Shown here one piece after another: positions 26,100-34,473 of a DNA stretch of 48,300 nt. The notes under the pieces were generated by a model. The model was not told where the DNA came from. It worked only from the letters and a program-made list of their open reading frames with translations, and did no database searches. Position numbers and translations under genes: made by a program. Source of the DNA: Mesobacillus persicus (GTDB lineage Bacteria > Bacillota > Bacilli > Bacillales > Cytobacillaceae); assembly GCF_900109925.1 (NCBI RefSeq), contig NZ_FOBW01000025.1:1-48300 (forward strand). Direction: 5' to 3'. Within the stretch, counting starts at the first letter, position 1; each line of letters starts with the position of its first letter.

Positions 26100-27077
26100 C
26101 TATAATGACCAACCAACATACATTTCTGACCTTTTTTTAAATCCCTGCACACTCCCTAAATCACTTTGGTCTCCAGTTTCTAACACTTGCTTAATAAATG
26201 AATTAATATCAGCCGCATTTCCTCCTAAAGCACTTGCCCCTTTCACAGCAGCTTGGATATCAGCATCTATGAAAGACCTAAGATAAAGGCTAGAATGCGT
26301 AACACTCCCAATTATTACTCCATTACGCTTGATCACTAGTGCCTCCGGAAGATTTTCCGCTTGATAACCACTAGGCAATGCATTCTGAACAGTTTGAACT
26401 GTAGTACTTACAGCAGGCTTCGGCTCCATGGTTCCCACTTTAATCACTTTATCAACTGGCTGTTTAGTTACTGCCGACGAAACCTTTTCTTTAGAGACCA
26501 ATCCACCATCTTTGTACGTCTCTTTATAAGTGATGATACGAACGCCGTTCTGACCCTTCTTTACAACCGCCGTCTTACCCTTTTCTAAACTGGAATCATT
26601 TTGCTGTTTGGTTTCATATTTAATCGACTCTGTAGAAGTAACTGTTTTCGTCGTTATGACCGGTTCTTTTACGACTGGAGTTTGGCTCGTTTGTGAATCT
26701 CTATCCTCTTCCCGAACTGAACTTTCCTTAGAGTTCGAATCCTTGTTAGTAGTAATTGGAGCTTCTTTATTTTCCTCTCTTTCTTGTTTCGGCTCTTCTT
26801 TTTCAATTACCTCAGATTTACTTTTCTCCTCCTTCTCTTCACTGACACTATTTACTTCCTTCGACTTCTCGGCATCAGATAATTTCTCATTAACCTCTTC
26901 GTCCCCTTCTTCCTTTTCTGACTCCGAAGATACTTCGACATCATTTACTTCCTTTTCGCTTTTTTTCACATGAGCCTCTGTCGGTTCTTTTTCTTTCTCC
27001 TCCACAGTTTCCTCTGAACCACATGCACCCAAAAATAAAACCATCATTACCATGAACATTGAAAATTTTTTCTTCAT
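26100..27077 (-). CDS. G5-domain lipoprotein
   Basis: A 325-aa protein. Lipoprotein signal MKKKFSMFMVMMVLFLGAC, cleavage before Cys19. Residues about 20-140 are a very acidic/charged Glu/Lys/Ser linker. Residues about 140-220 fit the G5 domain: the beta pattern TKTVTSTESIKYETK, KGQNGVRIITYKETYKDG and KVIKVGT. G5 domains are found in surface proteins that bind N-acetylglucosamine-containing polymers. The C-terminal 100 residues include ALPSGYQAENLP and a helical tail. It probably acts on the outer face of the membrane near peptidoglycan. A good ribosome site (AGGAGG) precedes ATG 27077. Confidence 0.8.
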   Translation of the reverse strand: MKKKFSMFMVMMVLFLGACGSEETVEEKEKEPTEAHVKKSEKEVNDVEVSSESEKEEGDEEVNEKLSDAEKSKEVNSVSEEKEEKSKSEVIEKEEPKQEREENKEAPITTNKDSNSKESSVREEDRDSQTSQTPVVKEPVITTKTVTSTESIKYETKQQNDSSLEKGKTAVVKKGQNGVRIITYKETYKDGGLVSKEKVSSAVTKQPVDKVIKVGTMEPKPAVSTTVQTVQNALPSGYQAENLPEALVIKRNGVIIGSVTHSSLYLRSFIDADIQAAVKGASALGGNAADINSFIKQVLETGDQSDLGSVQGFKKRSEMYVGWSL

Positions 27078-27191
27078 CTACTTTTCCTCCTTATGCACAT
27101 CGATTATAAAATATAGTCCCTTTCACATTTCCTCGTTTTAATTCTCTACCAATCTATTGATTTTATCAAAAATCTAATTGGTAATTTAAAC

Positions 27192-27256
27192 TAGAACAAA
27201 AAAGCCGCACGGGTAATGTGTTTGAGTAAACATCATTCACCATACGGGCGGTTTGC
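27192..27256 (-). terminator. Probable terminator of the pseudogene transcript
   Basis: AAGCCGC (27203-27209) and GCGGTTT (27248-27254) form an outer stem, with further inner pairing of the CGGGTAATG/CATACGGG type. On the minus strand a T-run follows. It lies downstream of the pseudogene at 27355-27780. Confidence 0.5.
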
Positions 27257-27354
27257 TTACAACAGCATTAATATCGAACGGAGTTTATCCTATCGAAAAA
27301 AAACAGAAAATTAAATAATTATTGATTTAACTATATTAAATTTTCCCTGTTTTT

Positions 27355-27780
27355 TCAATTGCGCCCCCCTTTAAACAAAGTGACAGAAGCTTTTCTTACA
27401 ACTATCCCATCACCTGCAAAATTCCTTACTCATAGTAGTACAACCACAACAATACTAGGCCCTTTTAAAGTATCCACGATATCATAACTAAGATTAGTAT
27501 AAGTCATCGGGAAACTAGCATTGGAATCATCTACAAATTCTATATACTCTATTAAGATATCTTCTTGGTAAAATGAAGTTGAATTAGGAGACAACATATT
27601 ATCTAAATCCAAATATTACATAAGCCCTACCCTTAAATTCTGCTCCGCATGCGCTTGATCAAACACAATCTCACCGTTCCTTAGTTGTGCCTCATCAAGC
27701 GCAAGTGAAACATCATGAACAGCTAGTTCAACTGCATTTTTCAATTCTCTTGTTGCTGTTCTATCCGCATCTAAGTTGTA
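27355..27780 (-). pseudogene. Degraded secreted/pilus-type hypothetical protein gene
   Basis: One minus-strand frame runs from a truncated start (NLDADRTATRELKNAVELAV) through an in-frame TAA near 27616-27618. It continues through NMLSPNSTSFYQEDI, FVDDSNASFP and VDTLKGPSIVVVV to a second in-frame stop at 27430, then VRNFAGDGIVVRKASVTL. The frame keeps its phase across both stops, so it is one gene with nonsense mutations and a missing N-terminus. Its upstream edge is close to a family-B repeat. I cannot name the function. Confidence 0.65.
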
Positions 27781-27796
27781 TTACAACACAATAATT

Positions 27797-27833
27797 AGCG
27801 CGAATAACTCGGGGGTGACAGCGTACCGAAAGC
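27797..27833. repeat. Family-B extragenic repeat, copy 4
   Basis: GCGAATAACTCGGGGGTGAC followed by AGCGTACCGAAAG. It lies between the truncated 5' end of the pseudogene and the MORN-protein stop codon. Confidence 0.6.
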
Positions 27834-27835
27834 TC

Positions 27836-28219
27836 CTACTCCCTCTCCCCATTCACCCAATTCCCCGTAAAAACCGATCCATTGGCATATTGCATCGTGC
27901 CTTGCCCATGAGGATTGCCATTAAAAAAGCTCCCAACATAAGTATGTCCCCCATGATAGTTCATTGTTCCATTGCCGGTGATCTGTCCGTGAAGAATATC
28001 ACCTGTATAGGTTTGACCATTGGTCCAGACAATCGTTCCTTTTCCATGGGGCTGGCCATCTTTAAATTCGCCGGTATATTTCGTTCCATCAGGCCATTCA
28101 TAGGTGCTCTGCCCATTTACCAAATTGTTCTGAATGACGGGTTTAGAAAATGCTCCTAGTTGCCCCATTTCCGCCCCTCTACTAGCAATAAAAACAATAG
28201 CCAATAGAACAAACAACAA
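27836..28219 (-). CDS. MORN-repeat protein, C-terminal half of a split gene
   Basis: This 127-aa frame begins with a hydrophobic helix (LFVLLAIVFIAS) and then has four MORN repeats: YEWPDGTKYTGEF, GTIVWTNGQTYTGDI, GTMNYHGGHTYVGSF and GTMQYANGSVFTGNW. It overlaps the end of the zinc-ribbon gene by 38 bp in another frame. There the upstream protein begins its own hydrophobic helix (KKLLIPLVV) and is cut short. Joining the two across one base gives a single natural helix, so I read this as the C-terminal half of one membrane protein, split by a frameshift near 28200. MORN repeats bind lipids or proteins; the role here is unknown. Confidence 0.7.
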   Translation of the reverse strand: MLFVLLAIVFIASRGAEMGQLGAFSKPVIQNNLVNGQSTYEWPDGTKYTGEFKDGQPHGKGTIVWTNGQTYTGDILHGQITGNGTMNYHGGHTYVGSFFNGNPHGQGTMQYANGSVFTGNWVNGERE

Positions 28220-28670
28220 GTGGAATCAATAGCTTCTTCATGTCAAAGCTCTTATGCTTACTCTTACTACCGTTAAAACTACTAGAAGAGACCATCTTGG
28301 TATCATATTCGGTACTAAATAAAACACGCTCACATTTTTTGCAAGTATTTCTCAATGGTTCATTATGTGTTTTACAGAAGGGGCATTGATAATAATGATC
28401 CGTTTTCCTATGAGTGGAAGTCTTTCTTGGGAATGATTTAGATGTGGAGGGTGCATCTCCTTTAAGCACTCTGTTTGTTTGCCTGCTCAATTGCTCATAG
28501 CACATTCCGCAGAATAAAATTTTACGATAGAAATCCCCCTTTTCTTCTGGATGAAGAATTCCAAAGGCAGCTAATTCCCCTTCAGTTACAAGATTCTTAT
28601 TTTTATCCACATACATAAACCGGAACATACTATCAAAGCGATTACAATTATGACATTTCATAAAGTTCAA
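28182..28670 (-). CDS. Zinc-ribbon membrane protein, N-terminal half of a split gene
   Basis: A 162-aa frame. The N-terminus has CHNC (about 6-9) and a later CGMC (about 54-57). A second zinc ribbon has CPFC and CKKC (about 96-99 and 110-113). A Ser/Lys-rich linker leads to the start of a hydrophobic helix (KKLLIPLVV), after which the frame runs into VCSIGYCFYC and a stop. The MORN frame continues the helix, so the original protein was probably zinc ribbon, one membrane helix and an outside MORN domain, about 280 aa. A programmed shift is possible but a mutation is simpler. Confidence 0.7.
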   Translation of the reverse strand: MNFMKCHNCNRFDSMFRFMYVDKNKNLVTEGELAAFGILHPEEKGDFYRKILFCGMCYEQLSRQTNRVLKGDAPSTSKSFPRKTSTHRKTDHYYQCPFCKTHNEPLRNTCKKCERVLFSTEYDTKMVSSSSFNGSKSKHKSFDMKKLLIPLVVCSIGYCFYC

Positions 28671-29170
28671 CCTGTCCTTATAAATTTATCCTCTTACATT
28701 TCGACAAATATCCCATATCCCCTCCATATTTTGCTAAAAAATCGCACCATTTTTCCTACAATTATATGAACACTAACAGTGAGTAAATCATAGGGGTCAA
28801 TAGCAGTAATGACCTCTGTCCTTCCCAATAGGGACCTCCATCGTTAACCAGCCTCTGTTCAAGTTCAACCGGACGCAGGTCCACTCGTTCACTACCCCAA
28901 ACCTGGACTATACACCCAGGGTAAAGGACATAGATCCTCACCCTGAAAAACTCTCCTAACTTCGACACATTTCAACACGCATCCCCTTATGACTCATTCC
29001 TATAAAAGACCTATAAAAACGCCCTTTTACAAACACAACAACAACTCACAAAGCGATAAACTTTTCCAGAAAGAAAAACTTCTTCTCTAACTCAAATTTT
29101 GTCGGATATACCCCGAGGTTAACCATTTCTCCTTCATGGGTAATGGTCTTAAAAAGGGGTTTTTCCCATA
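28671..29170. other. Intergenic region with a GC-rich structured segment
   Basis: About 28780-28975 is clearly richer in G+C than its surroundings and has many short complementary blocks (GGTCCC/GGGACC, AGGTCCAC/GTCCAGG). No convincing protein frame covers it. It may be a structured RNA or the end of a lost insertion sequence. Around 29058-29190 the minus strand has an open stretch (KTITHEGEMVNLGVYPTKFE) without a start, a probable gene remnant. Confidence 0.35.
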
Positions 29171-29218
29171 AGAAATAACGAGCCTGTTCCGATTGGAAAA
29201 GTAATAAAGAGACTAAGA

Positions 29219-29404
29219 ATGTCCAAGCAAATGTCGCAGGAGGATTTATCGAACCGAAGCTCTCTTGATCGTGGATACATAAGTGATCTTGAGCTGGATA
29301 AACACGAACCAGGATTGGGTACGCTCTTTGCCCTAGCGATTGGCCTAGACATAGACTTTATGGATTTGATGCAAGCCATCCATGAATACTATAAAAATGG
29401 TTAA
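29219..29404 (+). CDS. XRE-family DNA-binding regulator, 5' end apparently lost
   Basis: A 61-aa frame reading MSKQMSQEDLSNRSSLDRGY, then LELDKHEPGLGTLFALAIGL, a standard Cro/CI helix-turn-helix. The same frame continues upstream with plausible homologous residues (IGKVIKRLR), but no start codon exists before a stop. The ATG used therefore falls inside the first helix, and the ribosome site is poor. It is likely truncated by rearrangement at about 29190. It lies 0.3 kb before the ComK-like gene; a related XRE gene stands in the same position in the second cassette (39787). Confidence 0.65.
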   Translation: MSKQMSQEDLSNRSSLDRGYISDLELDKHEPGLGTLFALAIGLDIDFMDLMQAIHEYYKNG

Positions 29405-29737
29405 GTAATCGAACATTGAATGTCATTACATACAGATACTTGAAACAACACTCAGAAGAGTAGGGATTCCCCCTCTCTCTTCTCCTGCCTTACTCTCACC
29501 TATAGAACAACACCTGTTGCCCTCACCTTTTTATTTCCATATAAATAGCAAAAACCAACTATGCACTACTTTTTCATTAACTATAGATAATTAAAAAGTA
29601 AATCTTCCAATCAAAGGTGGAATCAAAACATGTATGAATGACTAACCCGTTTTAGAGACTCTGTTCTAAATGGAATCACCAGAATCAAACCATTTATAAA
29701 ATTGACTAGCAGATTGCTACTAAAGGAGTCGAACCAT
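29405..29737. other. Intergenic region before the ComK-like gene
   Basis: A+T-rich sequence presumed to carry the promoter of the ComK-like gene. The last 20 bases before the start (AAAGGAGTCGAACCATTTG) are almost identical to those before the second ComK-like gene. No other feature is seen. Confidence 0.4.
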
Positions 29738-30256
29738 TTGTTTATTGAAAATCACTACTTCGTCGACACGCAGTTCATGTATATGATGAGCCATTATGAC
29801 CGCTACGGGAACCAATGCGCGCAAGTCACAACCACCAAAGGAACCTTCATTGTCGACCAGTCACCTGTTCAAGTTCTGAATGAGAGCATTCAACGCATTG
29901 GTTTTAATTATCGTGGCGCCCTGGAGACATCGAAATTGCTGCTTGGCGAAGTCCACATGTGTCCGGTAATGATTAACCCTATTTATCGAATTGTTGTATT
30001 CCCAACAAAGGCACATCACCATGAAGACACCATCTGGTTCAATCCTCTCCAAATTAAACGAACACTTAGCTATAACCGGAAAACGATGATTCTTTTTAAC
30101 AACGGAACGATCTTAGTCGTTCCAATCCGTTTGGCTTCTTTTAACACGAAGCTAAAAAATGCCGAGCAATTAGAGAAAATAACGGCTGGCACGAGCATTC
30201 CATCATTCACCTTTATTCTGGATCCAAAGAAAAAACGGACAAAAGAGGATAAATAA
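29738..30256 (+). CDS. ComK-like competence regulator, copy A
   Basis: I place the start at TTG 29738, eight bases after AAAGGAGT, in agreement with the second copy; the frame from 29702 includes the ribosome site. The 172-aa protein keeps the ComK family pattern: YGNQCAQVTTTKGTFIVDQSP, a Gly/Arg/Leu block (GFNYRGALETSK), HMCPVMINPIYRIVVFPT, EDTIWFNP, and a terminal IRLASFNTKLKNAEQL block. ComK is the Bacillus master activator of DNA-uptake genes. This is a divergent paralogue, and whether it activates competence is not known. It ends exactly where the winged-helix gene begins (TAA then ATG), so the two are cotranscribed. Confidence 0.8.
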   Translation: MFIENHYFVDTQFMYMMSHYDRYGNQCAQVTTTKGTFIVDQSPVQVLNESIQRIGFNYRGALETSKLLLGEVHMCPVMINPIYRIVVFPTKAHHHEDTIWFNPLQIKRTLSYNRKTMILFNNGTILVVPIRLASFNTKLKNAEQLEKITAGTSIPSFTFILDPKKKRTKEDK

Positions 30257-31210
30257 ATGGACAAAATCAACCTCCCAACCAAACACCAGACAAGAGATAT
30301 CGAAAAAAAGCCCAACAAGAACGGAATTATAAAACGGAGAAAAACATCGGAGTTCGCACAGATTCAGAACCAGGTATTACAAGATCTCACGGATATTCGC
30401 TCAATTGGCTTGATCGCCCACTTAATGTCCATGCCAGCCAATTGGGAAATCCGGAAGACGCATCTTTACAGTAAATTTGGACGTGGCCCCATTAGCTCAG
30501 GAATCACCGAGCTCGAGGAGAAGAAATACTGGGTCGAAATCGTCTACCGAGTTGGAAGCCAATTTGTTCACGATTACCATCTATCCGATGTTGCCTTCAC
30601 AGATGAGGAAGTAAGCGACATGGTGAACATAATCAGAGAAGCTAATTTTCCTATTCGCTCGATCAGTGCTCCTTTTATTCACTTAGTACCAAGCACGACT
30701 GCAAGTAAAAAGGAAGAGTCAGAAACACAGGCTTCTACTGTTGATTTTCAACAGTCCAATTCCTACAGTACAAATTCTACTGTAGAAAACCAACAGCTAT
30801 TAAATAAAGAAAGACAAAGAAAGAGAAAACAAATAAACAAGGATAAAAGAAATATTGTTAATTTACAACAAGAACCACCATTTCTTGAAGATGAGGTATT
30901 TAGACAAGCCCTAACATCTACCTGTCAAGATTATTATCCTCAATACGCACCAGGCAGGTGGAGCAAACAAGCATGGCAAACATTAATAGAGACATTTGTG
31001 GAGGAGACTTTGAATGATGGGAAATACCGAAGTGTACCAAGCGATAAGATTCCTTCCTATGCGAGAGCAGCCATCCTCAATATGGTCCATGCATTTGATC
31101 GAAAAAGTGGAAGGAAATCTATTCACATGATAATTCCTGAACGACCAGTGCCTTTTTATGATTGGGTGAGTGAAGGGGTGAATGGGAAGAGGTTGGAAAT
31201 ATCTGAGTAG
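30257..31210 (+). CDS. Winged-helix replication-initiator-like protein
   Basis: A 317-aa protein. Residues about 35-120 fit the winged helix of phage/plasmid replication proteins: SIGLIAHLMSMPANWEIRKT, LYSKFGRGPISSGITELEEK and YWVEIVYRVG. Residues 150-200 are a polar linker rich in Ser, Gln, Lys and Arg. The C-terminal domain (about 205-317) has SKQAWQTLIETFVEETLNDG and PSYARAAILNMV. It begins one base after the ComK-like stop. A decayed copy of its second half lies at 47140-47390 beside a ComK-like remnant, so the two genes travel together. It probably binds DNA; a role in replication of a mobile unit is inference. Confidence 0.65.
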   Translation: MDKINLPTKHQTRDIEKKPNKNGIIKRRKTSEFAQIQNQVLQDLTDIRSIGLIAHLMSMPANWEIRKTHLYSKFGRGPISSGITELEEKKYWVEIVYRVGSQFVHDYHLSDVAFTDEEVSDMVNIIREANFPIRSISAPFIHLVPSTTASKKEESETQASTVDFQQSNSYSTNSTVENQQLLNKERQRKRKQINKDKRNIVNLQQEPPFLEDEVFRQALTSTCQDYYPQYAPGRWSKQAWQTLIETFVEETLNDGKYRSVPSDKIPSYARAAILNMVHAFDRKSGRKSIHMIIPERPVPFYDWVSEGVNGKRLEISE

Positions 31211-31306
31211 GAAAGCAAAGGAGGGAATTTTATGTTTCCTCCTTTTTAAAATTATCTAGAATACGATAAAATACATATTCTCGTAGATAACGCTGTTTTC
31301 CTACAA

Positions 31307-31603
31307 CTACAAAATCTCCAAACTCCCACAATACTTCCCACGCTTCTCCTCCAACCCCTCATAATAATCTAAAAGACGGTTAACGTTCAGAAAACTGGGT
31401 GGAATCGATTGAGGGTACCTGTATAAATAATAACTACTCCAAGGATAATATTCAGGCTGCCTGACCGTCTTTGCCGCAACTGGATTTAAGTGAATATAGC
31501 GGCTGACCTCGAGCATGCCTTCTTTGTCCTCAATCAACTTGTCATAAAACCGTTTCTCAAACACATGTCCTGTTATACGATATTTCGTATTATAGTAGTT
31601 ACC
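31307..31603 (-). pseudogene. Truncated RAYT transposase, C-terminal half
   Basis: The frame matches the C-terminal half of the intact RAYT at 41180-41728 almost residue for residue (HVFEKRFYDKLIEDKEGMLE, RYIHLNPVAAKTV, YYPWSSYYLYRYPQSIPP). It starts in the middle of the conserved YYNTKYRITG segment at 31603, and the N-terminal half with the HxH motif is absent. The break is some 15 bp from a family-B repeat (31619), so it was probably lost by recombination there. Confidence 0.85.
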
Positions 31604-31618
31604 TAACTAATAACCTTG

Positions 31619-31652
31619 CAATCTTCGACAAATTTCGGGTGATGCAGTGGAC
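31619..31652. repeat. Family-B extragenic repeat, copy 5
   Basis: CAATCTTCGACAAATTTCGG followed by GTGATGCAGTGGAC. It adjoins the breakpoint of the truncated RAYT gene. Confidence 0.65.
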
Positions 31653-31682
31653 TAAAAGCAAGTTTCATTCTCGTAGAATGTA

Positions 31683-31722
31683 TAAAAAAACCTTGTCACC
31701 AATCAAAGGACAAGGTTTTTAG
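31683..31722 (-). terminator. Terminator of the M28 peptidase gene
   Basis: AAAAACCTTGTC (31686-31697) pairs perfectly with GACAAGGTTTTT (31709-31720). It lies 8 bp after the minus-strand stop codon. Confidence 0.85.
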
Positions 31723-31729
31723 GTTAAGT

Positions 31730-32692
31730 TTATAATTCCTTTTTTATATCGGTTAACATCTGTGTCAAGATTTGCGTGAATTGATTTAGATGCTCTTGTA
31801 CGCGTCCTGGGAATTCCTCTTCCAAAAAGTCAAGTGTGTCGTTTGAAGTATGCCAGATACCGCCGTGTTTTACGGTTTGATCATAGCCATCATGTGCGCC
31901 AATCTCCCAATTTGTTGCTTCAAGATAAGCAATCGTGATTCCCTTAGCTTTAAATGGAGCATGGTCACTCCAGTCTCCAGTTGTTCCCTCAGGGTAAAGT
32001 GGATTTATACCCGGGTTCGTCAGAAGAGGAATTTTTCTCTTGTCGGCAATATCTAAGGCCAAATCACGGATCCAGCCATCTTCTCCCTCACCGCCATATA
32101 CATAGATATTATCACCTGCAAGTAGACTATCGAGATTGATCATCCCAATTGTGTTCTCGATTTCCAATTCTGACATTTGGTCCGCGTAATACTTTGACCC
32201 TTGTAAGCCAACCTCTTCAGCACCAAAGAATACGTACTTGATATCATATGGAAGGTTGCGTTTGTCTAAAGCTTTAGCCGTTTCAAGGATAACTCCCACA
32301 CTTGAAGCATTATCATCAGCACCTTGTCCAACATTTACAGAGTCGTAGTGAGCTCCGACAATGACTTGCTTATCCGTTTTCGGATTATCCTTTACCCCGA
32401 TGGCATTGGCAGAATCAAAAACAGTACTTTCCCCTCTTGTATAACTAAAGCGCTGTTCCTCCACCTCTAAATCCAACTTCTCCAATTCATTCAAAATGTA
32501 TTGACGTGCATTTGTCTCTTCTTCGGAAGCTGCAACCCTTGATCCGATCTCCTTTGATAAATACTCAACATGTTCATACGCCAATTCCCCTGCAAACTTT
32601 TTCGGAGCCGCACTAACGGATCCAACCGTTAAGAAAGCCGAAGCAGTAAAGACCCCAGCAATCATAGCTGTTTTTAATTTTTTTAAGCCCAT
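31730..32692 (-). CDS. Secreted M28-family metallopeptidase (aminopeptidase)
   Basis: A 320-aa protein with a Sec signal peptide (LKKLKTAMIAGVFTASAFLT, cleavage near SVSA-AP). The zinc-peptidase ligands of family M28 are visible in order: H in GAHYDSV (about 114), D in GADDNASS (about 126), catalytic E in GAEEVGLQG (about 158), D in NLDSLLAG (about 187) and H in WSDHAPF (about 248). It removes N-terminal residues from peptides outside the cell using two zinc ions. AGGAGG precedes ATG 32692. The gene stands alone with its own terminator. Confidence 0.92.
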   Translation of the reverse strand: MGLKKLKTAMIAGVFTASAFLTVGSVSAAPKKFAGELAYEHVEYLSKEIGSRVAASEEETNARQYILNELEKLDLEVEEQRFSYTRGESTVFDSANAIGVKDNPKTDKQVIVGAHYDSVNVGQGADDNASSVGVILETAKALDKRNLPYDIKYVFFGAEEVGLQGSKYYADQMSELEIENTIGMINLDSLLAGDNIYVYGGEGEDGWIRDLALDIADKRKIPLLTNPGINPLYPEGTTGDWSDHAPFKAKGITIAYLEATNWEIGAHDGYDQTVKHGGIWHTSNDTLDFLEEEFPGRVQEHLNQFTQILTQMLTDIKKEL

Positions 32693-32747
32693 TTATGTAT
32701 CCTCCTAATATTTTCTAGTAATCTATAAAAATATAATAGCACCATAT

Positions 32748-32779
32748 GAATATTAATTCAATTATATTAATTAATATTC
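32748..32779. promoter_or_regulatory. Operator-like dyad upstream of the M28 peptidase gene
   Basis: GAATATTAATT (32748-32758) is perfectly inverted as AATTAATATTC (32769-32779) with a 10-nt spacer. It lies about 55-85 bp upstream of the peptidase start, near the -35 region of a minus-strand promoter with a TATTAT-like -10 box around 32735. The binding protein is unknown. Confidence 0.5.
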
Positions 32780-32921
32780 ATTTAGTGCGACAATAAGAAA
32801 AAAACAGAACCTTTGATTTCTGGGAGATAGTACGTAAAATAACCGAGTGCGAGTACCACTCGATTATTGCAACTATATGGCGCATGAATAGCAGCTGACT
32901 AAACGTATAGTACAGTATTTT

Positions 32922-32975
32922 AAAAAAGGAACCAAACTACTCTCCGGTCGAAGGCTAGGCGGTTCCTTTTTTCTT
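32922..32975. terminator. Terminator-like hairpin between divergent genes
   Basis: AAAAAAGGAACC (32922-32933) pairs with GGTTCCTTTTTT (32961-32972). It sits between two divergent genes, so it ends no visible coding gene. It shares the GGTCG...GGCGGTT core with the hairpins at 18680 and 25930 and, like the latter, is followed by a family-B repeat. Confidence 0.6.
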
Positions 32976-33018
32976 TGTACAACAACCCTCGATGAAAGGG
33001 TTATAAAATCTCTCTATC

Positions 33019-33054
33019 ATTCTACAAAACTCGGGTAGTGCCAGGCACCACCCT
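33019..33054. repeat. Family-B extragenic repeat, copy 6
   Basis: CATTCTACAAAACTCGGGTA followed by GTGCCAGGCACCACC. GGTGCCTGGCACC-type dyad at the 3' end. Confidence 0.7.
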
Positions 33055-33154
33055 ATTTTCTAAATATTTATACTAATTTGATTTTTCTCCCGTAGGGTTG
33101 TATTATGTGATGTAAAGGTTTTCAAAATAGTATAGGAATTGGAGGAAGAACAAC

Positions 33155-34429
33155 ATGAAGACAACTAAAAACAGATGGTTGATTGCTTTGTCAGCGATAG
33201 CTATCCATCTTTCTATTGGTGGTGCCTATGCATATAGTGTATACACCAATCCCATAAGTGAACATATGGGCTGGTCCGCTTCAGAGGTTACGATTGCATT
33301 TACAATTATGATGGCCCTTGCAGGTTCATCTGCTGCTCTGTTCGGGAAATTTGTTGAACTTAATGGACCAAGAAAATCTGCGATGCTTGCTGCTGTTTTA
33401 TTTGGATTAGGGCAAGCAGGTTCCGGTGTCGCAATCGCGATTGGGTCACTGCCAGTTTTCTTACTTACATACGGATTATTAAGTGGTCTTGGGCTTGGTA
33501 TAGGGTATATCTCACCCGTATCAACACTCGTGAAATGGTTCCCTGATAGAAGAGGTTTAGCCACAGGCATGGCCGTCCTAGGTTTTGGGACCGGGGCCCT
33601 TGTGACAGCACCAATTGCAGCAACCTTAATGGTAGGAATCGGGATTTCAAATACGTTTTACTTATTGGGTGCCGCATATTTTGTGCTGATGATACTTGGT
33701 GCCTCTTACATCGCACCTCCAACAGAAGGCTGGATGCCAGCTTCAATGAAAAAAGATATTGCATCTGGTAAAAAAGTGATTAAAAAAGATTTGCAACAAT
33801 TAACTTCAAGAGAAGCTGTTAAAACGAAACGTTTTTGGATGCTTTGGACAATGATGCTTATTAATACAACCGCCGGAATTATGATGATTTCAGTTGCTTC
33901 CCCAATGGCTCAAGAAGTAGTAGGATTGTCAGCCGCTGCAGCCGCTACAATGGTTGGAATCATGGGAATCTTCAACGGTGGTGGTAGACTAGGCTGGGCA
34001 GCCGCCTCCGACTATTTAGGTCGTCCTAATGTTTTTATCATATTCTTCACGATCCAAATTGTGGCCTTTTTAATCCTGCCCTTTACAACAAGTATCTTCT
34101 TGTTCCAACTACTTATTCTGCTCGTTGTTAGTTGTTATGGTGGCGGATTCTCTAACCTGCCTGCATTCATTGGAGATCTATTTGGAACAAAACAACTAGG
34201 TGCGATTCACGGATACTTGTTAACAACTTGGTCTCTTGGTGGAGTATTTGGTCCAATGATCGTCTCACAAATTAGAGAAAAAACCGATAGTTACACTCCA
34301 GTGTTTTACGTTTTCCTCGCATTAATTATTCTTGCGTTTATCGTATCAATCATGATGAGGTTAGATATTAAAAACAGTGAGAAAGATTTACAACAAAAAC
34401 AATTAAAAAGTCAAAATCATGTGGGTTAA
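33155..34429 (+). CDS. OFA-family MFS transporter (oxalate/formate antiporter-like)
   Basis: A 424-aa protein with GGAGGAAG before ATG 33155 and 12 hydrophobic helices. Family signs include the N-terminal HLSIGGAYAYSVYTNPISEH, LSGLGLGIGYISPVSTLVKWFPDRRGLATG between TM4 and TM5 (the MFS signature), and CYGGGFSNLPAFIGDLFG near TM10. These match the oxalate:formate antiporter group, which includes many monocarboxylate/lactate permeases. The substrate is probably a small organic anion. A central cytoplasmic loop (about 190-220) is basic. It could be transcribed with the short frame that follows, up to the hairpin at 34697. Confidence 0.88.
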   Translation: MKTTKNRWLIALSAIAIHLSIGGAYAYSVYTNPISEHMGWSASEVTIAFTIMMALAGSSAALFGKFVELNGPRKSAMLAAVLFGLGQAGSGVAIAIGSLPVFLLTYGLLSGLGLGIGYISPVSTLVKWFPDRRGLATGMAVLGFGTGALVTAPIAATLMVGIGISNTFYLLGAAYFVLMILGASYIAPPTEGWMPASMKKDIASGKKVIKKDLQQLTSREAVKTKRFWMLWTMMLINTTAGIMMISVASPMAQEVVGLSAAAAATMVGIMGIFNGGGRLGWAAASDYLGRPNVFIIFFTIQIVAFLILPFTTSIFLFQLLILLVVSCYGGGFSNLPAFIGDLFGTKQLGAIHGYLLTTWSLGGVFGPMIVSQIREKTDSYTPVFYVFLALIILAFIVSIMMRLDIKNSEKDLQQKQLKSQNHVG

Positions 34430-34473
34430 TAAATAATTCAGGCTGCTATGAATGCTTTAGGTGTGATCACAAT

